Assembly: GCA_016794425.1 (NCBI GenBank) | Contig: JAEUHR010000054.1 | Location: forward strand, 1 to 58,115 | From: Planctomycetota bacterium | GTDB lineage: Bacteria > Planctomycetota > UBA1135 > UBA2386 | Reading direction: 5' to 3' | DNA: 58,115 nucleotides | Shown: positions 43,556-52,972 of the stretch, piece after piece | Layout of the letters: every line of letters begins with the position of its first letter | Position numbering within the stretch: the stretch's first letter is position 1 | The notes under the pieces: model-generated | What the model was told of the DNA's origin: nothing | Database searches by the model: none | What the model saw: the letters and a program-made list of their open reading frames with translations, nothing else | Position numbers and translations under genes: made by a program

Positions 43556-46500
43556 ATGCTGGGACGCGACCGCAGCGATGGCACGGGCCCCTCGGCGCGC
43601 CAGCCGGTCCTGGGGGCACCGGCCGCCGCGGGCGCGGCCGCGGGACTGACGTTCCGCCTCGCGACCGTGCCCGGCGACCCGGCCGAGCCGTTCGTCGTGC
43701 TGCACGAGGGCCGCTTCTCGCGGCACTACCTGGTCGAGGTCACCAGCGGCGAGGCGCCGGTCACGCGGTTCGTCTGGAAGGTACAGAACGACGCGGCGCC
43801 ACCGCGGCTGAAGGGGCAGGGGCCGGCGTTGACCAACCCCGAGATCGACGACCTGTGGCAGCGCGAGGTCGACGGGCTGGCGGCGGTCCGCTCGCCGAAC
43901 GTCGTCGCCGGCGTGCCGGTGCCGGCGGCGCTGCTGGCGTCGCCGCCGATCGTGCACTGCCGCAAGGTCGACCGCTACTTCCACCCGGTTTGCGCCGCGA
44001 CCGGCGCGGTCCTGACCGTCTGCCGCGACGACGGCTTCCTGGCCGACTGCGGCCTCGTGCCGTACGGCGAGGACACGTGGCGCTACCTGCATGCCGGTGA
44101 CCGCGCTGCGCCGACGCAGGTGTTCTACCGCATCGCCGGCGCCAACCACGAACGGCCGCGCGACGGCGTCGTGGTGCGGCTCGGCAACCAGCTGTTCCGC
44201 GACTGGGCGACGCTGGTGCATGGCCCCGAACGGCCCGCCGCAGTCGCCGCCGCCGCGGTGCTGCCGTGCCTGTCGTGCGAGCACCGGCAGACCTGCTACC
44301 CGGGGCCGGCGGTCGACGCGCCGCTGCCGGCGGAGGCCCACCTGCGCCCGGTGTCGTTCTACGACGTGCGTGCCGCCGCCATGGAGGCGCTCGACGTCGA
44401 CTACGACGAACTGTGCGACCTGCTCGGTGGCGCCGGCGCCGACGAAGTGCTGGCCGGCAGCGCCGTGCCCGGCCGCGCGGCGCTGCTGCAGCCGAAGGTC
44501 GCCGCGCTGCAGGCGCCGGGGCAGTGGCTGTTCGCGGGCGATCCGGTGCGGTTCCCGCTCGAAGTGCTGCGGCAGAAGCTGTCGGCGTTCCTGGAAGTCT
44601 GCAGCGGGCTCGCGGCGGTGCACGGGGCGCTCGGCCGGCCGCACTTCGCGGTGGCGCCGAGCAACGTCATGGCGACGCTCGGCGACGGCGGCAGCGGCGT
44701 GCCGCGGCGCTGGACGTTCCGCACCGCGCTGATCGACCTCGGCAGTCCGCACCGCGTCGTGCCGGCGACCGCGGGCCGCGACGACCTCGGCGAACTGCTC
44801 GGGCCGGGCCCGGAGCTGCGTGAGGACCTGTCGCTGCTGCCGTACGTCGCGCCGGACCTGCACGGCGTCGACGGCCAGAGCGCGTCGCTGCCGGTGGCCT
44901 GCCGCGTTGCCACCGCTGCCGACGGCGGGCGCGAACTGCTGGTCGAAGGGCAGGGCGTGCTGCAGCGCAAGCCGTTCGGCGCCGGCGACCTGGTCGCGAT
45001 CGCGGCCGGCGACGCGGTGCTGTGGGCGCGCCTGCGCGAACTGCGCGCACGCGCGTTCACCGCCGCGGCGCGGCTGCCCGACGGCCACGCGTGCCTGCAG
45101 TGGGACGGCAAGCGGTTCGAGGCGCGCGTCGCGTTCCACCGCCACTTCGGCCCGCCGGTCGACCTGCACGGGCTCGGCATGCTGCTGTTCCGCACGCTGC
45201 TGGTCGACGACACGCAGTCGATGGCGGACGTCGCCGACGCGGTGGCGAAGGTGCGGCGGCGGCTCGAGGACGAAGTCGGCGAAGCCGTCGACGAACGGCT
45301 GCTCGGCGCGCGCCTGCAGCAGCTGCTGGCCGGCAAGGACCTGAAGCCGCGCTTCGACGCCGCGCACGTGCTGTTTCCGGCGGCCGCGCGCACCGCGGCG
45401 ACCGCGGGCGGCCGCGCGGCGATCGACCCGGGCCTGTGGCAGGAGCTGCTGCGCATCGGCTTCCGGCTGGCGACGCGCTGGCCCGGCTTCAGCTACAGCC
45501 ACGGCCACGCCGAAGCGTCGCCGTTCGTGCTGCGCCAGGTGCAGGCCGACGTCGAAGTGCTGCGCCAGCGCGTGCAGGTCGAGCTGTTCCAGCGCGCCGA
45601 GCTGGAGGCAACGATCGCGGTCGTCGCCAACCAGCTGCTGACCGAACTGCGCAGCCAGATGCTGTCGGAGCCGCCGCTCGAGACGACGCGCGCCAGCGTC
45701 GGCAAGGTCGCCGGCAAGGGCTTCCGCCTGGTCGTCGAACGCGACGGCGATGCCGGCGCGCCGCAGGAGTTCCAGTTCGACCGCGACCAGGTCACGATCG
45801 GCCGGCGCGAGGTCGAGAGCCTGGTGCGGCTGAACGATCCGATGGTCTCGTCGGCGCACGCGCTGATCGAACGGCAGGCTGCGGGCTACGTGCTGATCGA
45901 TCGCAACAGCACCAACGGCACCGAGGTCGACGGCATCCGGCTGCCCGGCGACGTGCCGCAGCCGCTCGAGGACGGCACCGTGATCCTGATCCGGCCGTTC
46001 CGGCTGACGTTCCGGCTCGGCGGTGGCGCGGCCGGCAGTGCGCTCGACGCGACGTCGGTCGTGCACACGGTCACCGCCGACCAGCTCGCGGACCGTTTGC
46101 ACGCCGCCTACGCGGCGCACGCGACCGGCCCCGACGCGCAACGCCAGGAGGCGCTGCGCCGCGTGCTGACGGACGCACGCACGCTGGTCGGCGACGCCGA
46201 GCTGGCCGCGCGGCTCGAACAGCTGACGCAGCGGTTCCGCGCCGGCGCCGGTGACGGCGCTGCGGCCGCGGCGGAACTGCAGGCGAAGTTCTTCACCAGT
46301 GCGCACCGGGCGCTGGCGCTGCTGTCGCGTTCGCTGATCGGACCCGGCGACTTCGCGACGCCCGAGGACGTGCAGGCGTTCGCCGGTCGGCTCGGCCGCT
46401 TCGTCGAGACCACGTCGCAGTGGATCGAGCGCACGCTCGAACTGCGCCGCGCGCTCGGCAAGCACCTCGAGCTCGGCACGACGACGATGTCCGGCGGCAA

Positions 46501-46864
46501 GGCGAGCGTGCGCACGGCTGCCGAGGTGCGCCAGCTGCTGCTCGGCTGGAGCCAGGCGCACGCGGCCGGCGACCCGTCCGGCTGGTTCCTGGCCAAGTTC
46601 TACGAGGACGTCGTCGCGACCATCGAAGGCCTGCTGGCCGGCACGCAGCAGGTGCGCCGCGCGATCCGCGAGCGGCTCGATCCGCAACGGCTCGTGGACC
46701 AGGCCAGCAAGGATGCGAAGATCGGCCTGTTCGGCAACGCGGCCAACTCGGCCCTGTGGAAGCTCTACGTGCAGACCTTCCAGGAAGTCACCGAAGGCAA
46801 GCAGTTCGAACTCGAACTCGACCGCCTGCTGCAGAAGAGTCTGCAAGACCATCGGCCGCGCTGA
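43556..46864 (+). CDS. Pseudokinase-FHA protein, type VI regulatory (TagH/Fha-like)
   Basis: An 1102-residue protein that opens the type VI-like operon. Residues about 20-460 look like a protein kinase fold that has lost catalysis: Lys75 in RFVWKVQND sits like the VAIK lysine, but the catalytic loop reads HFAVAPSNVMA (363-373), with Ala365 and Ala367 in place of the HRD Asp and the following Lys; Asn370 and a DLG (394-396) remain. A Cys cluster, CLSCEHRQTC, lies inside it. An FHA domain at about 725-825 has intact VTIGRR, SSAHALIE and NSTNGT motifs, so it can bind phosphothreonine. The C-terminal helical part (LDPQRLVDQASKD near its end) resembles the T6SS FHA C-terminal region. In known systems PpkA kinase and Fha act together; here they may be one chain with an inactive kinase. 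Confidence 0.8.
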   Translation: MLGRDRSDGTGPSARQPVLGAPAAAGAAAGLTFRLATVPGDPAEPFVVLHEGRFSRHYLVEVTSGEAPVTRFVWKVQNDAAPPRLKGQGPALTNPEIDDLWQREVDGLAAVRSPNVVAGVPVPAALLASPPIVHCRKVDRYFHPVCAATGAVLTVCRDDGFLADCGLVPYGEDTWRYLHAGDRAAPTQVFYRIAGANHERPRDGVVVRLGNQLFRDWATLVHGPERPAAVAAAAVLPCLSCEHRQTCYPGPAVDAPLPAEAHLRPVSFYDVRAAAMEALDVDYDELCDLLGGAGADEVLAGSAVPGRAALLQPKVAALQAPGQWLFAGDPVRFPLEVLRQKLSAFLEVCSGLAAVHGALGRPHFAVAPSNVMATLGDGGSGVPRRWTFRTALIDLGSPHRVVPATAGRDDLGELLGPGPELREDLSLLPYVAPDLHGVDGQSASLPVACRVATAADGGRELLVEGQGVLQRKPFGAGDLVAIAAGDAVLWARLRELRARAFTAAARLPDGHACLQWDGKRFEARVAFHRHFGPPVDLHGLGMLLFRTLLVDDTQSMADVADAVAKVRRRLEDEVGEAVDERLLGARLQQLLAGKDLKPRFDAAHVLFPAAARTAATAGGRAAIDPGLWQELLRIGFRLATRWPGFSYSHGHAEASPFVLRQVQADVEVLRQRVQVELFQRAELEATIAVVANQLLTELRSQMLSEPPLETTRASVGKVAGKGFRLVVERDGDAGAPQEFQFDRDQVTIGRREVESLVRLNDPMVSSAHALIERQAAGYVLIDRNSTNGTEVDGIRLPGDVPQPLEDGTVILIRPFRLTFRLGGGAAGSALDATSVVHTVTADQLADRLHAAYAAHATGPDAQRQEALRRVLTDARTLVGDAELAARLEQLTQRFRAGAGDGAAAAAELQAKFFTSAHRALALLSRSLIGPGDFATPEDVQAFAGRLGRFVETTSQWIERTLELRRALGKHLELGTTTMSGGKASVRTAAEVRQLLLGWSQAHAAGDPSGWFLAKFYEDVVATIEGLLAGTQQVRRAIRERLDPQRLVDQASKDAKIGLFGNAANSALWKLYVQTFQEVTEGKQFELELDRLLQKSLQDHRPR

Positions 46865-46893
46865 GCGCGGTCGCGACCCGGAGCATCGACGAC

Positions 46894-47466
46894 ATGGACT
46901 ACACGACGAATCGACGGCGCCTCTGGCGCGGACCCGCGCTTGCTGCGCTCGCGGCGCTGGCCGGCTGCTCGACCTACACCGCCACGCTGCGCGCGACGGT
47001 CGGTGACGACCTCAATCCGTCGCTGACCGGCAGCCCGGGCGTGTTGACGGTCTGGGCGTTCTTCCTGAAGAAGCCGGACGCGTTCGAGGCCGAGCGGTCG
47101 CTGGCGACCTTCCTGACCCCGGGCCTGCGCGACGAGAACCGGCCGCCCGAGTTCCTCGCGGCCGACACCGCGCAGGTGGTGACGCTCTACCTGCAGCCGG
47201 CGGTGAAGGGCGCGCCGGTCGACGTCGAGTTCGAGGTCAAGGAGGTCGCCAGCGAGGCGCGCCACGTCGGCCTGATCGCCGCGTTCCAGTCGCACGACGA
47301 CGCCGACCGCGACGAGCGCTGGCGGCTGGTCGTGCCGGTCAGCGGCGGCGTGGCGGCGTTCCGCGTCGCCGGCAAGCGGCTCGAGCGCATCGAGCCCGAT
47401 GCGCCGGCGCCGGCCGAACCGAGCAGCGGCAAGGAGGTCCAGCGTGGCACGCGCAGCAGTCGCTGA
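46894..47466 (+). CDS. tssJ: TssJ-like outer-membrane lipoprotein of a type VI-like system
   Basis: A 190-residue lipoprotein: LAALAALAGC is the lipobox. Mature sequence has DDLNPSLTGSPGVLTVWAFF and LKKPDAFEAERSLATFL, the LNP...spvvv.vf.Lk...F motif of TssJ, which anchors TssM to the outer membrane. The length is slightly above that of standard TssJ (150-170), with a Pro/Lys-rich tail. The ATG at 46894 has a GGAG sequence at 46880. It lies 29 bases after the FHA gene and 45 before tssK. Confidence 0.83.
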   Translation: MDYTTNRRRLWRGPALAALAALAGCSTYTATLRATVGDDLNPSLTGSPGVLTVWAFFLKKPDAFEAERSLATFLTPGLRDENRPPEFLAADTAQVVTLYLQPAVKGAPVDVEFEVKEVASEARHVGLIAAFQSHDDADRDERWRLVVPVSGGVAAFRVAGKRLERIEPDAPAPAEPSSGKEVQRGTRSSR

Positions 47467-47511
47467 CCCGTCCGCCGGCGCGCGCGGCGCAGCCGCGGTC
47501 CGGAGGTCCTC

Positions 47512-48852
47512 ATGACCCACGACAAGGTCCTGTGGGAAGAGGGCATGTTCCTCGGCCCGCAGCACTTCCAGACCTGGGAACGGCACCTGCTGCACCAGCT
47601 GCACGGCCCGGCGTCGCCGTACGGCTACGGTCTGACCGCGCTGAAGATCGACGAGGACGTGCTCGCGCAGGGCGAACTGGCGATCGAGAGCGTCGGCGGC
47701 GTGTTCCGCGACGGCCTCTACTTCCGCGCGCCCGACCACGATCCGCTGCCGATGCGGCGCCGCTTCGCCGACGCGTTCCACACGCGCGCCAGCGTGCTGT
47801 CGGTGTTCCTCGCGGTGCGCGAAGTGCGGCCGGGCTCGATGCTGTCGAAGGCCGAGGACAAGAGCGCGATCGGCCGCTACCGGCGCCGCAAGGTCGAGGT
47901 CACCGACGAACTCGCCGGCAGCGCCGTGCGCGAGGTCGCGGTCGGCGATCTGGATCTGCGGCTGTTGTGGGAGGGCGAGTCGACCGACGGCTACCAGTCG
48001 CTCGAGATCGCGCGCATCGTGCGCACCGGCAACGCCTGGCAGCTCGACAAGACGTTCGTGCCGACCTGCCTCGCCGTCGCGGCGTCGCCGGCACTGACGA
48101 AGATCCTGCAACGGGCGGCCGAACTGCTGGCCAGCAAGGGCGAGGAACTCGCCGGCAAGCGCGGCCAGCGCGTCGGCGGCACGGTGCAGTTCACGGCCGC
48201 CGACGCGGCCGGCTTCTGGCTGCGCCACACGGTCAACACGCACCTGCCGCTGATCGCGCACTTCTGCCGCGCGCCGCACGTGCACCCCGAAGCGGTCTAC
48301 CGCGCGCTGGCGTCGCTGGTCGGCGCGCTGTGCACGTTCAGCCCCGGCAAGCTGCCGACGCAGGTGCCGCCGTACGAGCACTCGAACCTGACCGCGACGT
48401 TCCAGGAACTCGACCGCCACCTGCGCGACCTGCCGCAGAACATCGTGCCGGAGACCTGCGTCGGCGTGCCGCTGGTGCGCAAGGGGCCCGACGAGTGGGT
48501 CGGGCAGGTGCAGGACGAGTCGCTGTTCGAGCGCGCGGACTTCTACCTGTGCCTGTCGGGCAACAGCTCGCCGGACAAGTTCATCCGCGAGGCGCCGTTC
48601 AAGGTCAAGGTGACCTCGCCGGCGCAGATGGAGGCGATCCGCACCTACAACGTGCGCGGTGTCGTGCTGACGCACGTGCCGGTGCCGCCGAGCGAGATCC
48701 CGCAGCGCGCCGGCTGCCACTACTTCGTGCTGTCGCGCGAAGGCAAGCACTGGGAAGCGCTGCGCGACGCGCGCACGCTGGCGCTGTCGATTCCGACCGA
48801 GTTCGACGAGGTGCAGGTCGAATGTCTGGCCGTCAAGAAGGTGGGCTCGTGA
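47512..48852 (+). CDS. tssK: TssK baseplate-membrane adaptor
   Basis: A 446-residue TssK. The N-terminus KVLWEEGMFLGPQHFQTWER is the family signature, and further blocks are HVHPEAVYRALASLVGALCTF and SGNSSPDKFIREAPFKVKV. TssK trimers connect the baseplate to TssL/TssM. The length is that of known members (about 440-450). The ribosome site GGAGG at 47502-47506 is 5 bases from the ATG. Its stop overlaps the GTG start of tssL, so they are translated together. Confidence 0.95.
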   Translation: MTHDKVLWEEGMFLGPQHFQTWERHLLHQLHGPASPYGYGLTALKIDEDVLAQGELAIESVGGVFRDGLYFRAPDHDPLPMRRRFADAFHTRASVLSVFLAVREVRPGSMLSKAEDKSAIGRYRRRKVEVTDELAGSAVREVAVGDLDLRLLWEGESTDGYQSLEIARIVRTGNAWQLDKTFVPTCLAVAASPALTKILQRAAELLASKGEELAGKRGQRVGGTVQFTAADAAGFWLRHTVNTHLPLIAHFCRAPHVHPEAVYRALASLVGALCTFSPGKLPTQVPPYEHSNLTATFQELDRHLRDLPQNIVPETCVGVPLVRKGPDEWVGQVQDESLFERADFYLCLSGNSSPDKFIREAPFKVKVTSPAQMEAIRTYNVRGVVLTHVPVPPSEIPQRAGCHYFVLSREGKHWEALRDARTLALSIPTEFDEVQVECLAVKKVGS

Positions 48853-49553
48853 GCCGCGCCGTCGACCGGGCGACGAGCCTCGCCGATCTGTGCGCCGGCG
48901 CGTTCGCGTTCGTGGTCGAACTGCAGGCCGGGCCCGGCGACGGCGCCGCGCCGCTGCAGTTCGAGCCGATGGCGCGGCGCGCGCGCGAACTGCTGGCCGG
49001 CATCGACAGCGCCGGCCGCGAGCACGGCTTCCCGAAGGACGCCACCGACCACGCGAAGTACGCGGTCGGCGCGCTGATCGACGAGGTCGTGCTGGCCAGC
49101 CGGTCCAGCGTGCGCGAGGAATGGCTGCGGCGGCCGCTGATGCCGGAGCTGTTCTCGGAGTTCAACGCCGGCGAGGAGTTCTTCCGCCGCATCGAGCAGC
49201 TGAGCCGCGGCGCGCGGCTCGACCCGTGGACGCTCGGCGCGCTCGAGGTCTACGCGACCTGCCTGAGCCTCGGCTTCCGCGGCATGCACATCGACCAGTC
49301 CGGCGCCGAACGGCTGCGCGAGACGCTGCTCGGCCTCGCGCGCCGCATCAACGAGGGCCGCGAGAACACGCCGCTGGCGCCGCACTGGCAGCCGGACGCG
49401 TCGGTCGCGAAGAGCGTCGGCAGCCTGCCGCCGATGGTGCTGATCGGCGCCGGCCTCGCCGCCGTGCTGCTGCTGTACGGACTGTTCGAGTTGTTGATGT
49501 GGTGGGATGCCGGGCAACTGGGCCGGCAACTCAAGGACGCCTCGCCGCGATGA
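48849..49553 (+). CDS. tssL: TssL (DotU/IcmH-like) inner-membrane protein
   Basis: A 234-residue TssL. The cytoplasmic domain has YAVGALIDEVVLAS, EFNAGEEFFRRIEQL and ALEVYATCLSLGFRGM, all typical of the family. One C-terminal transmembrane segment follows (MVLIGAGLAAVLLLYGLFEL) with only a short tail and no OmpA-like peptidoglycan-binding domain. The start is GTG at 48849, overlapping the tssK stop (GTGA); an upstream ATG would add residues from another frame of tssK. Its stop overlaps the ATG of tssM. Confidence 0.92.
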   Translation: MSRAVDRATSLADLCAGAFAFVVELQAGPGDGAAPLQFEPMARRARELLAGIDSAGREHGFPKDATDHAKYAVGALIDEVVLASRSSVREEWLRRPLMPELFSEFNAGEEFFRRIEQLSRGARLDPWTLGALEVYATCLSLGFRGMHIDQSGAERLRETLLGLARRINEGRENTPLAPHWQPDASVAKSVGSLPPMVLIGAGLAAVLLLYGLFELLMWWDAGQLGRQLKDASPR

Positions 49554-52500
49554 CCATGGGCCGACTGCTGCAGAACCTCCTGTCCCAGCGCTACGCCGGC
49601 CTGCTCGGCATCGCGGTGCTGGTGCTCGTCCTCTACCTGGTCGGCGTGCTGGGCGGCGTCGACTGGCTGTGGCTGCACGTCGCGGCGGCCGCCGTCGGCC
49701 TCGGCGCGTTCGCGGCGATGTTCTGGCAGCAGCGCCGGGCCGCGAAGGGCGCCTCGGCGCTCGAGGCGGCACTGAAGGCGCAGGGCCAGTCGCACGCGGC
49801 GTCGGCGCGACCGGACCAACGCGCCGGCATCGAGGAGCTGAAGAGCACGTTCGACGAGTCGCTGGACCTGCTGCGCAGCTCGAAGATGGGCCGCGGCGCG
49901 CTGCACACGATCCCGTGGTACATCCTGATCGGGCCGCCCGGTTCCGGCAAGAGCACGCTGCTGCGCGAGTCGGGGCTCAGCTTCCCGTACATGACCAAGG
50001 GCCGCAGCGCGATCCGCGGCCTCGGCGGCACCAAGAACTGCGACTGGTGGTTCGCCGACCGCGGCATCCTGCTCGACACGGCCGGGCGCTACACGACCGA
50101 GGCCGAGGACCGCGACGAGTGGATGGCGTTCCTGCGCATGATGAAGCGCGGCCGCGGCCGGCGGCCGATCAACGGCGCGATCGTCGCGGTCGGCCTCGCC
50201 GAGATCGTCGAGGCCAGCGACACCGAGCTGCAGCGCTACGCCGAGAACGTGCGCGACCGCATCGACGAGCTCACGCGCGAGCTGCAGGTCGTGTTCCCGA
50301 TCTACCTGGTGTTCACGAAGTGCGACCGGCTGCGCGGCTTCGTCGAGACGTTCGACACGCTGAACAAGGACCAGCGCCGGCAGGTCTGGGGCTTCACGTT
50401 CCCGTTCGACCGCGCGCGCGACTTCAGCGTCCCGGACCAGTTCGGCAAGGAGTTCGACGAACTCTACAAGGCGCTGTGCGTGCGGCGCGTCGAGCTGCTG
50501 GCCAACGACCACTTCAAGAAGCGCAAGGCGCAGGTCTACGCGTTCCCGCTGCAGTTCCTGCACCTGAAGGAGCGGCTGCAGGGCTTCCTGGCGCAGGTGC
50601 AGCAGCCGAACCCGTACCAGGAGGTGTCGCCGGTGCGCGGCATCTACTTCACGAGCGGCACGCAGGAAGGCACCACGATCGACAAGATCCTGAAGGTGCT
50701 GCGGCCGGCCGAACTCGAGCTCGACGTGCCGCAGGAGGCGCGCCGCTGCTACTTCGTCGACGACGTGTTCAACCGCGTGGTGTTCCCCGACGCGACGCTG
50801 GCCGCACCGACCGCGCAGGCGCTGCGGCGCGACCGCCAGCTGCGGATCGGCGGCGCGATCGGCCTCGCCGTGCTGGCGCTGGTGGTGGTCGTCTGGCGCT
50901 GGAGCGTGATGGCGGAGTTCGCGGCGGCGTGCAACCGCATCGAGCACAACATCGTGCACCGCGAGGTCAAGGACCCGCAGGTGATGCGCAACGCGCTCGA
51001 CGCGCAGCTGCACATGCTGACCAGCGACAACCACCACCTGGCGCGCGGCGGCGTCGTCGACAACCTGGCGCTGCACTACGGGCGCACGCTGGTGACCTAC
51101 GCGATCGAACGGATCGACACGTTCGCCAAGAACGAGGCCGAGGCGGTGCGCCAGTCGCTGGCGGCGATCGGCCCGGTGACCGACGCGAACCGGCAGCAGG
51201 CCTACGCGGTCGTGCGCGCCGGCGAGCAGCGGCTCGCGCGCATCGACGCCGGCGTGCGCGGCATCGTCAGCGGCGCCGACGAGGGCCGTGCGCCGGCGCT
51301 GGCGCTGTGGCGCGACGCGGTCGGTGACGACGTCGACGCGATCGCGCACCTGGACCGGCTGCGCGCCGCCGGCGAACGCGAACTCGAGGTGCCGGCGCTG
51401 GCCGGCGCGGTGCGCACCACGCGCGACGAACTGCAGTCGCTGCTGTCGGCCGACGACAAGCGCGACCTCGAGGCCGCCAAGGCGCTGCCGCCCGCCCAGC
51501 TGTTCCCCGACACGTGGACGCGCCTGCAGCGCGCGACGAAGTTCGAGGTGCTGGGTTCGGTGGCCGCGCGCCACTGGGGGCCGCGCATGCTCTCGGCCGG
51601 CGTCGAAGGCCCGCTGTTCAGCAGCCTGTCGACGACGGCCGACGCGCCGACGCTGGAGGCGTTCTTCACGACTCTGCGGCAGGACGTCGCGGCCGCGCGG
51701 GAGCGCAAGGGCGGCACGTCGTCAGCGCCGCTGCGCAACCTGGCCGGCGGCGGCTGGGAGGACCACGTGGCGGCGCAGCGCGACGAACTGCTGCGCCAGC
51801 TCGACCAGGGCTTCGGCCAGCGCTGGAGCCGCTTCCTCGAGGCGATCGAGGCGGTCGCACGCGAAGGCGGCGACGCGCGCGAAGAGGACCGGCTCGGCTC
51901 GGGCCGGCTGGCGATCGTGCCCGATCTGGTGGCGGCCTACGGCGTCGCCCGCGAAGTGCTGGCGGCACGCGGTGAGGTCGCCGATGCCCGCCGCACCGAG
52001 CTCGCGAACGCGCTCGAGGCGCAGCGCGTTCGGCACAAGCCGGACGAAGTGGCGTGGGCCAAGGCTCCGGGCGGCTTCGAACGGGGGCAGGATCCGGCGC
52101 AGGTCGTCGCGCGGGCCAAGCGGGTGCGGTTGTACCGCGACGTCGAACGGGCGCGCATCGAGGAGTTCGACTGGGGCGTGCGCGAACTGCGCGAGCGGTT
52201 CCAGGCGCTCGAGCTGGCGCTGGTCGAGGCGATCTGCGGCCGCGAGTGGGCCGCCTGCCGGGCCGAGATCGACGACTTCGCGAGCGGCAAAGCGCTGAAG
52301 GCCTGGAACGAGATGGTCGCCGGCTACCCGTTCGACCCGGCCGCGGCCGACGAGGCCGACGGCGACGAACTCGCGGCCGCGATCCGCGGCATGGCCGAAC
52401 TCGCCGAGCAGATCCAGAAGCTCGACCCGCCGACCGCGTTCGTGCTCGACCCGACGTTCGTCGCCGCGCGCGACGGTGCCGCGGCACTGGCGCGCATGCT

Positions 52501-52972
52501 GTATCCGGGCGGCAAGGTGCAGGACGCGCCGTCGATCGACCTGCGGCTCGGTGTGCAGATCGGTGGCCGCGCGATCCAGTCGGTGCGGTTGCAGGGCCAG
52601 GGTCGGCGCGCCGAAGTCGGCCCGCCGGTCGAGTGGCGGCTGGGCGTGCGCGAGCCGCTCGACCTGACGATCCAGCTCGACGGCGGCGTGGCGTCGTTCG
52701 CCGATCTGGTCGCCGTGCGGCACCCGATTCCGCCGGCGGTGCTGCTCGGGCGGCAGATCCGGCAGGGCATCTGGCCGCTGCGGCGCCTGTTCGACATGGG
52801 CGAGATCACCGTGCACGACGAACGCACGCGCATCAGCACGCTGCAGCTCGCCGGCCGGCCCGACGACCGGCTGCAGCTGGTCGTGCAGGTCGCGCCCGAG
52901 TCGGCGCCGCTGTTCGACCTGTCGTGGCCGGACGCGCGGTTCGGCGCGGTCCAGAGGATCTGGAAGCCGTGA
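49550..52972 (+). CDS. tssM: TssM (IcmF-type) inner-membrane protein of a type VI-like system
   Basis: An 1140-residue TssM. Two N-terminal transmembrane helices (about residues 14-35 and 40-60) precede the cytoplasmic domain with an intact Walker A motif GPPGSGKST (128-136) and a LLDTAGRYTTE Walker B/switch region. A third transmembrane segment (GGAIGLAVLALVVVVWRWSV) leads to the large periplasmic part, ending with beta-rich C-terminal sequence that would contact TssJ. The size is normal for the family (1100-1300). The ATG at 49550 overlaps the tssL stop (ATGA). It is unrelated to the metabolic mutase also abbreviated IcmF at the window end. Confidence 0.95.
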   Translation: MTMGRLLQNLLSQRYAGLLGIAVLVLVLYLVGVLGGVDWLWLHVAAAAVGLGAFAAMFWQQRRAAKGASALEAALKAQGQSHAASARPDQRAGIEELKSTFDESLDLLRSSKMGRGALHTIPWYILIGPPGSGKSTLLRESGLSFPYMTKGRSAIRGLGGTKNCDWWFADRGILLDTAGRYTTEAEDRDEWMAFLRMMKRGRGRRPINGAIVAVGLAEIVEASDTELQRYAENVRDRIDELTRELQVVFPIYLVFTKCDRLRGFVETFDTLNKDQRRQVWGFTFPFDRARDFSVPDQFGKEFDELYKALCVRRVELLANDHFKKRKAQVYAFPLQFLHLKERLQGFLAQVQQPNPYQEVSPVRGIYFTSGTQEGTTIDKILKVLRPAELELDVPQEARRCYFVDDVFNRVVFPDATLAAPTAQALRRDRQLRIGGAIGLAVLALVVVVWRWSVMAEFAAACNRIEHNIVHREVKDPQVMRNALDAQLHMLTSDNHHLARGGVVDNLALHYGRTLVTYAIERIDTFAKNEAEAVRQSLAAIGPVTDANRQQAYAVVRAGEQRLARIDAGVRGIVSGADEGRAPALALWRDAVGDDVDAIAHLDRLRAAGERELEVPALAGAVRTTRDELQSLLSADDKRDLEAAKALPPAQLFPDTWTRLQRATKFEVLGSVAARHWGPRMLSAGVEGPLFSSLSTTADAPTLEAFFTTLRQDVAAARERKGGTSSAPLRNLAGGGWEDHVAAQRDELLRQLDQGFGQRWSRFLEAIEAVAREGGDAREEDRLGSGRLAIVPDLVAAYGVAREVLAARGEVADARRTELANALEAQRVRHKPDEVAWAKAPGGFERGQDPAQVVARAKRVRLYRDVERARIEEFDWGVRELRERFQALELALVEAICGREWAACRAEIDDFASGKALKAWNEMVAGYPFDPAAADEADGDELAAAIRGMAELAEQIQKLDPPTAFVLDPTFVAARDGAAALARMLYPGGKVQDAPSIDLRLGVQIGGRAIQSVRLQGQGRRAEVGPPVEWRLGVREPLDLTIQLDGGVASFADLVAVRHPIPPAVLLGRQIRQGIWPLRRLFDMGEITVHDERTRISTLQLAGRPDDRLQLVVQVAPESAPLFDLSWPDARFGAVQRIWKP

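Noticed and set aside
43544..46852. Minus-strand 1102-residue open frame over the FHA gene
   Set aside because: Antisense to intact FHA motifs; its composition (Arg, Gln, Leu, Val) and lack of any family pattern mark it as a shadow.
49550..52972. Type IVB (Dot/Icm) secretion because of IcmF/IcmH-like proteins
   Set aside because: TssK, TssJ and TagF-like neighbours belong to type VI and no Dot/Icm-specific gene is seen.
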